DNA of 25,718 nt from an uncultured Treponema sp. (lineage in GTDB: Bacteria > Spirochaetota > Spirochaetia > Treponematales > Treponemataceae). Made by a program: the position numbers and the translations under genes. Numbering within the stretch: the first letter of the stretch is position 1; every line of letters begins with the position of its first letter. The notes below the pieces were generated by a model. The model saw nothing but the letters and a program-made list of their open reading frames with translations, searched no databases and was not told the origin of the DNA. Positions 22,623 through 25,718 of this stretch are shown here, piece by piece. The DNA lies in the NCBI GenBank assembly GCA_937915735.1, contig CALGGS010000282.1, forward strand, positions 1-25,718, given 5' to 3'.

Positions 22623-24731
22623 TTAATTCTGACTCTTACCGCCATTGGCAAAACTCTGAATCGTTGAGGACTGTGCGTTTAAATTGTTAAGAGTGCCTTC
22701 CATTTGGCCGTATTTGTTTTTGAGCTGGGTTTCCTTCTGGGCAAGCTGACTTTCAAGTTTTCTGATGTTTGCTTCTGACGCTTTTATTTTTGTGTCAATT
22801 CCGCTGTTTTTGTTTGCTATGATTCCGCCGCTCTGTGTCCAGCTGGTAAGCTGCTTGTCGATTGCATATCCGATTCCGGAGTCAATTATTAAGTCTCCAT
22901 TTGAGTCGTATCCGAAAAGATTTTTGATTTCGTCCATACTTGACTCTAGGGAAGAATCGAGTTTTTTTTCGTCAATTTCCAGGTAGCCGCGCATCTGGCT
23001 TTGGACATATCCTCCTGTGCTTCCCGATGCCCTGCTTGAAATTCCTATCTGGTTTAGCATTGTGATGATTGCCGTATCAGACCAGCTGTAGTTTGCGCTG
23101 ACGATTTGTCTTAGGGAAGCCTTTCCGTTTGTGAGAGAGAAATCGTTCTGGAACATTCCGAGTTTTTTCTGAGCTTCTTCTTTTTCGGAATCTGAAAGAT
23201 AATCAAGCTCGTCGATGACCTCTGGTTTGTTCTCGCTTAAAATCGTCATTTCTGCCAAAACTTGGTTGTAGCGGCCTACGAATTCGATGAGCGCGTTTTT
23301 TGCGCTTTCCTTGTCGCTTGAAATGTCAATCGTTGCTGTTTCGTCTGTCGGGGCCTTTACATTTAGGGTCACATGAGGAACTACATCATCGATTTTGTTG
23401 TTCGGCCGTCTTATCGTAATTCCTTCGTATTTTATGATTGCGTCACCCGCCTGTGAGCTTGGATTTACAGGGGCGTATCCTGAATTCTTTTTTTCGTCGT
23501 AGGTAGAAAATTGCGAGAGATTTATTTGCGTGCCGGTATTTCGGTTCCGTACGACAATGCTTTCGATTTCGGGGTAGTCTTTTAATGAGACGGAAACAGT
23601 TTTTTCGCCAGTTTCTTCGTCTGTCTTAAGCTGTGCCGTGTCAATTTTTATTTCGCTTCCGTCCTTGTTGTGAACGAAAAAATCTTCCTGATTTGTGATT
23701 GGAATGAGCGCTTCGTCTGACACCTCTGGAAGGCTTGTCTTGCTTTGTTCGTTTTCGACAGTTACGCTTTCGGTTATTGTTTTAAAGGTTGCGATTCCGA
23801 CATCCGGAAGTTCCGGGCGGGTAGTTCGCTTTATGTTGAGTTCTTCGGTTAAATCTTCGACTGCTTCGGTTGAGTATGAAAATTCAAAGACTTCGCTTGC
23901 CGTCTCCAAATATTCTTCCGGAATGTTTAAAGTAAAGCCGCTTCTTGGGGGAACTGTAAAATGTCCTGTCTCTTCGTCATATTCAACGAAGGTTTTTGTG
24001 AGAGGCGGCATGCCCTTTTGCTCTGTTTCAGGAATGACTGCGTTCGGAACAGTTGATTCGTCTATGGGTTTTTCTATTTCTGACAGCGATGATGCGAAAA
24101 TTTCAGTATTTTTCTTTGATTTTTCGATGATTTTGTTTTCGAGCGCGAAAGTCAGGGCGTCATCTTTAAAAACAAGAGAATTTTCATCGCCGGTTTTTAG
24201 TGATTCTATTAAAAGCGCCGATTTTCCGTTTGAGACTCCTACGAGAGAAGCCTTTAAGTTGTTTGTGCCTCGTTTGTTAAGTGAAGTAACAAAATCTGTA
24301 AGTTTCCCGCCCTTCCAGTTAAAAGTGATTTTTTTTTCGCCGATTTCGTAAGTATAAACGCCCTTGGGAACCTTCGTGTTCTTGTCTATTTCGCCTGATA
24401 AAAACCTGTCGGCGGTGGCTTCTTTAATGACATCGACTTTAAAGCTTTCCAGACTTGCGTCCCGTCCTGCTTCTGCGGTAATGGCCCGTTCGTTTGAAGA
24501 TGAGGCAATTTTGTTGTTGAAAGGATTTTCAAAAGAGTAGAGAGTTTTTGTGCTGTCCCGGAGCGCGGACATTTTTTGATTTACGCCTCTCCAGGCACTT
24601 TGCTGCTCTTTGTACCTGTCAAGCGATTCCTGCTCACGAGTGAGAGGAATACGCTCTTTGTTCATCAGCGCTTCAATATAGTCGTTAGTCTTATATTTGT
24701 TGCTGACTCCAGGTATCGAAATTTCAGCCAT
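22623..24731 (-). CDS. fliD: FliD, flagellar filament cap protein
   Basis: Capping protein (HAP2) at the tip of the filament that folds exported flagellin into place; in spirochaetes the filament lies in the periplasm. N-terminal FliD domain begins AEISIPGVSNKYKTNDYIEA (2-21) and includes a helical stretch rich in Gln/Arg. The central region (about 90-430) is large, Thr/Glu/Ser-rich and beta-type. The C-terminal FliD domain starts near AGDAIIKYEGITIRRP and PHVTLNVK, and the protein ends with a long coiled coil (about 635-690) and a polar tail. At 702 aa it is far longer than enteric FliD (about 470), the extra length being in the central domain. No cysteines. GAGGGG lies 8 nt before the ATG. 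Confidence 0.95.
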   Translation of the reverse strand: MAEISIPGVSNKYKTNDYIEALMNKERIPLTREQESLDRYKEQQSAWRGVNQKMSALRDSTKTLYSFENPFNNKIASSSNERAITAEAGRDASLESFKVDVIKEATADRFLSGEIDKNTKVPKGVYTYEIGEKKITFNWKGGKLTDFVTSLNKRGTNNLKASLVGVSNGKSALLIESLKTGDENSLVFKDDALTFALENKIIEKSKKNTEIFASSLSEIEKPIDESTVPNAVIPETEQKGMPPLTKTFVEYDEETGHFTVPPRSGFTLNIPEEYLETASEVFEFSYSTEAVEDLTEELNIKRTTRPELPDVGIATFKTITESVTVENEQSKTSLPEVSDEALIPITNQEDFFVHNKDGSEIKIDTAQLKTDEETGEKTVSVSLKDYPEIESIVVRNRNTGTQINLSQFSTYDEKKNSGYAPVNPSSQAGDAIIKYEGITIRRPNNKIDDVVPHVTLNVKAPTDETATIDISSDKESAKNALIEFVGRYNQVLAEMTILSENKPEVIDELDYLSDSEKEEAQKKLGMFQNDFSLTNGKASLRQIVSANYSWSDTAIITMLNQIGISSRASGSTGGYVQSQMRGYLEIDEKKLDSSLESSMDEIKNLFGYDSNGDLIIDSGIGYAIDKQLTSWTQSGGIIANKNSGIDTKIKASEANIRKLESQLAQKETQLKNKYGQMEGTLNNLNAQSSTIQSFANGGKSQN

Positions 24732-24805
24732 AGTAATATCCCCTCAAGATTACGAAACTAAAATTAATCAAGTAGATTGAACGAAAAGTGATTGAATCCT
24801 GCTGA

Positions 24806-25186
24806 TTAAATCATCTCATCGAACAAAAGACCTATGGTCTTCCTGATCCTGACCTTTAGTTTCTGCAAGTCTTGGGAAGGAATCTCCTTGATGACTTTAT
24901 CTGTTGACGGGTCAACGATAGAAACTACAACCTGATTTAGTTCCTGATTGACGTTGAACTGGACTTTGCGTCCCATAACGACATCGGACAATCTCTGAAG
25001 CTGCTTAGCATCTTCTTTGACCTGGGCTAGATTATTTGTAATGTTCTGTACCACTTGGGCTGCATCTGCCATCGGAACATCTGCCGGCTTAATTGGAGAT
25101 GAAGTTTTTACGGCAACTGCCTGCCCGGAGTTATACGAATAGTGGCCATCCATTGCCAAATTCTGCCCGACTGAACTGATATTCAT
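24806..25186 (-). CDS. flaG: FlaG family flagellar protein
   Basis: FlaG-domain protein; in other bacteria members influence filament length or flagellin assembly. A polar, probably disordered N-terminal part (about 1-40) and a helix (about 41-70) lead into the FlaG core (about 74-113): VQFNVNQELNQVVVSIVD, then KVIKEIPSQDLQKL. Length 126 aa. A textbook AGGAGG (25195-25200 on the plus strand) lies 8 nt before the ATG and directly follows the flaB terminator-like hairpin. It sits between flaB and fliD, a common flagellar order. Confidence 0.9.
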   Translation of the reverse strand: MNISSVGQNLAMDGHYSYNSGQAVAVKTSSPIKPADVPMADAAQVVQNITNNLAQVKEDAKQLQRLSDVVMGRKVQFNVNQELNQVVVSIVDPSTDKVIKEIPSQDLQKLKVRIRKTIGLLFDEMI

Positions 25187-25204
25187 GGGCTTATCCTCCT
25201 GATA

Positions 25205-25236
25205 AAAGAAGAAAAGGGGCGCACCTTTTCTTCTTT
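25205..25236 (-). terminator. Terminator-like hairpin between flaB and flaG
   Basis: Perfect 13-bp stem (25205-25217 with 25224-25236), 6-nt loop. Read on the - strand, the 3' arm is a pyrimidine run ending CTTCTTTT, which fits factor-independent termination of flaB. It ends about 5 nt before the flaG Shine-Dalgarno, so it could also act as an attenuator limiting read-through into flaG and fliD. Confidence 0.7.
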
Positions 25237-25317
25237 ACGCTTTTATCTTACAAAAGACAACATCCAGAAGTCTCTTTAGATGTAAAACAAAAACGATTTA
25301 TTATGCGCTGAGCTGAC

Positions 25318-25718
25318 TTATCGGAGCAAAGCCAATACGTTCTGTGACTGGCTGTTTGCCTGAGCGAGCATAGCTGTTCCAGACTGTGTAAGAATCTGGT
25401 TCTTTGTGTATTCAACCATTTCAGAAGCCATATCTGTGTCGCGGATTCGTGACTCAGCAGCCTGAAGGTTTTCAGCAGCAACATTGATACCATTAGCAGC
25501 CATTTCGAAGCGGTTCTGGTATGCACCAAGATCTGCTCGCTGTTTAGAAACATTTTTGAGTGCTTCGTCTACAGTAGCGATTGCCATGTTAGCTGTGTCA
25601 GGTGTTGCGATTCCAATGCCCTCTTCTGAACCCTGAGCTCCTTTGAGTCCGAGTGACTGAGCGGTCATTGTGCCGATATATACACGTTCGTTCTGGTCAA
25701 CATTAGCTCCAATCTGGA
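25318..25718 (-). CDS. flaB: FlaB-type flagellin, C-terminal part (5' end outside window)
   Basis: Core filament flagellin of spirochaete periplasmic flagella. Only the last 132 codons are present; the frame is open to the window edge, so the Met at 25668 is internal. Upstream of it the frame reads QIGANVDQNERVYIG, typical of treponemal FlaB. The C-terminal D1/D0 helices include VDEALKNVSKQRADLGAYQNR-type sequence (seen as VDEALKNVSKQRADLG), AAENLQAAESRIRDTDMASE and the terminal SQSQNVLALLR, the near-universal flagellin C-terminus. Spirochaetes often carry several flaB copies; which one this is cannot be told from the fragment. The 131-bp gap to flaG contains the hairpin at 25205-25236. Confidence 0.95.
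   Translation of the reverse strand, partial: QIGANVDQNERVYIGTMTAQSLGLKGAQGSEEGIGIATPDTANMAIATVDEALKNVSKQRADLGAYQNRFEMAANGINVAAENLQAAESRIRDTDMASEMVEYTKNQILTQSGTAMLAQANSQSQNVLALLR

Noticed and set aside
23695..24351. 218-aa + strand open frame opposite fliD
   Set aside because: Antisense shadow of the fliD central domain; Ser/Val/Phe-rich reading of a Glu/Thr-rich gene, with no recognisable domain or start signal.

Overview
The window is chromosomal DNA from a spirochaete, almost certainly a Treponema. It has moderate GC content and is not T. pallidum-like in base composition. The genus call is inferred from several things: a FlaB-type flagellin next to FlaG and FliD, an flhB-flhA-flhF-flhG-sigma28 block, spirochaete-style FtsZ and lipoprotein sequences, and a PilZ/TsaE/TsaB neighbourhood behind fliD. 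The region is gene-dense. The largest non-coding stretch is 178 bp (9040-9217), so no stretch over 300 bases lacks a gene. I see no tRNA, rRNA, CRISPR array, insertion sequence or prophage.

Region 1 (1-6388, + strand) is the end of a division and cell-wall cluster: 3' part of ftsW, then ftsQ, ftsA, ftsZ, a Xer tyrosine recombinase and a TPR lipoprotein, closed by a hairpin/T-run terminator. ftsW/ftsQ and ftsQ/ftsA each overlap by 8 bp. Region 2 (6372-9039) holds dprA (+), with a promoter that overlaps that terminator, and gatB (-). They converge on a tandem 23-bp repeat and a strong symmetrical hairpin.

Region 3 (9150-19398, + strand) is a flagellar export, placement and sigma-factor operon: flhB, flhA, flhF, flhG, a two-TM protein with an acidic tail, fliA (sigma28), fapA, a 112-aa low-complexity protein and a 242-aa TM/coiled-coil protein that resembles SwrB of Bacillus in layout and position. 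FlhF and FlhG set the number and polar position of flagella, FlhA and FlhB form the export gate, and FliA drives late genes. The operon starts at flhB behind a divergent gatB, whereas the classical treponemal fla operon runs through fliR into flhB.

Region 4 (19401-25718, - strand, read right to left) runs: 3' part of flaB flagellin, a terminator-like hairpin, flaG, fliD, a 196-aa unknown protein with its own promoter, a membrane-anchored PilZ protein, a 90-aa unknown protein, tsaE and tsaB. It joins the filament and its cap with a probable c-di-GMP receptor and with the tRNA t6A enzymes.

I did not find a defence system or other wholly exotic system. The best candidates for undescribed biology are three uncharacterised flagellar-cluster proteins (the 196-aa protein behind fliD, and the 112-aa and 242-aa proteins behind fapA), the acidic-tailed membrane protein encoded just before fliA, and the regulatory DNA around dprA and between flaB and flaG.
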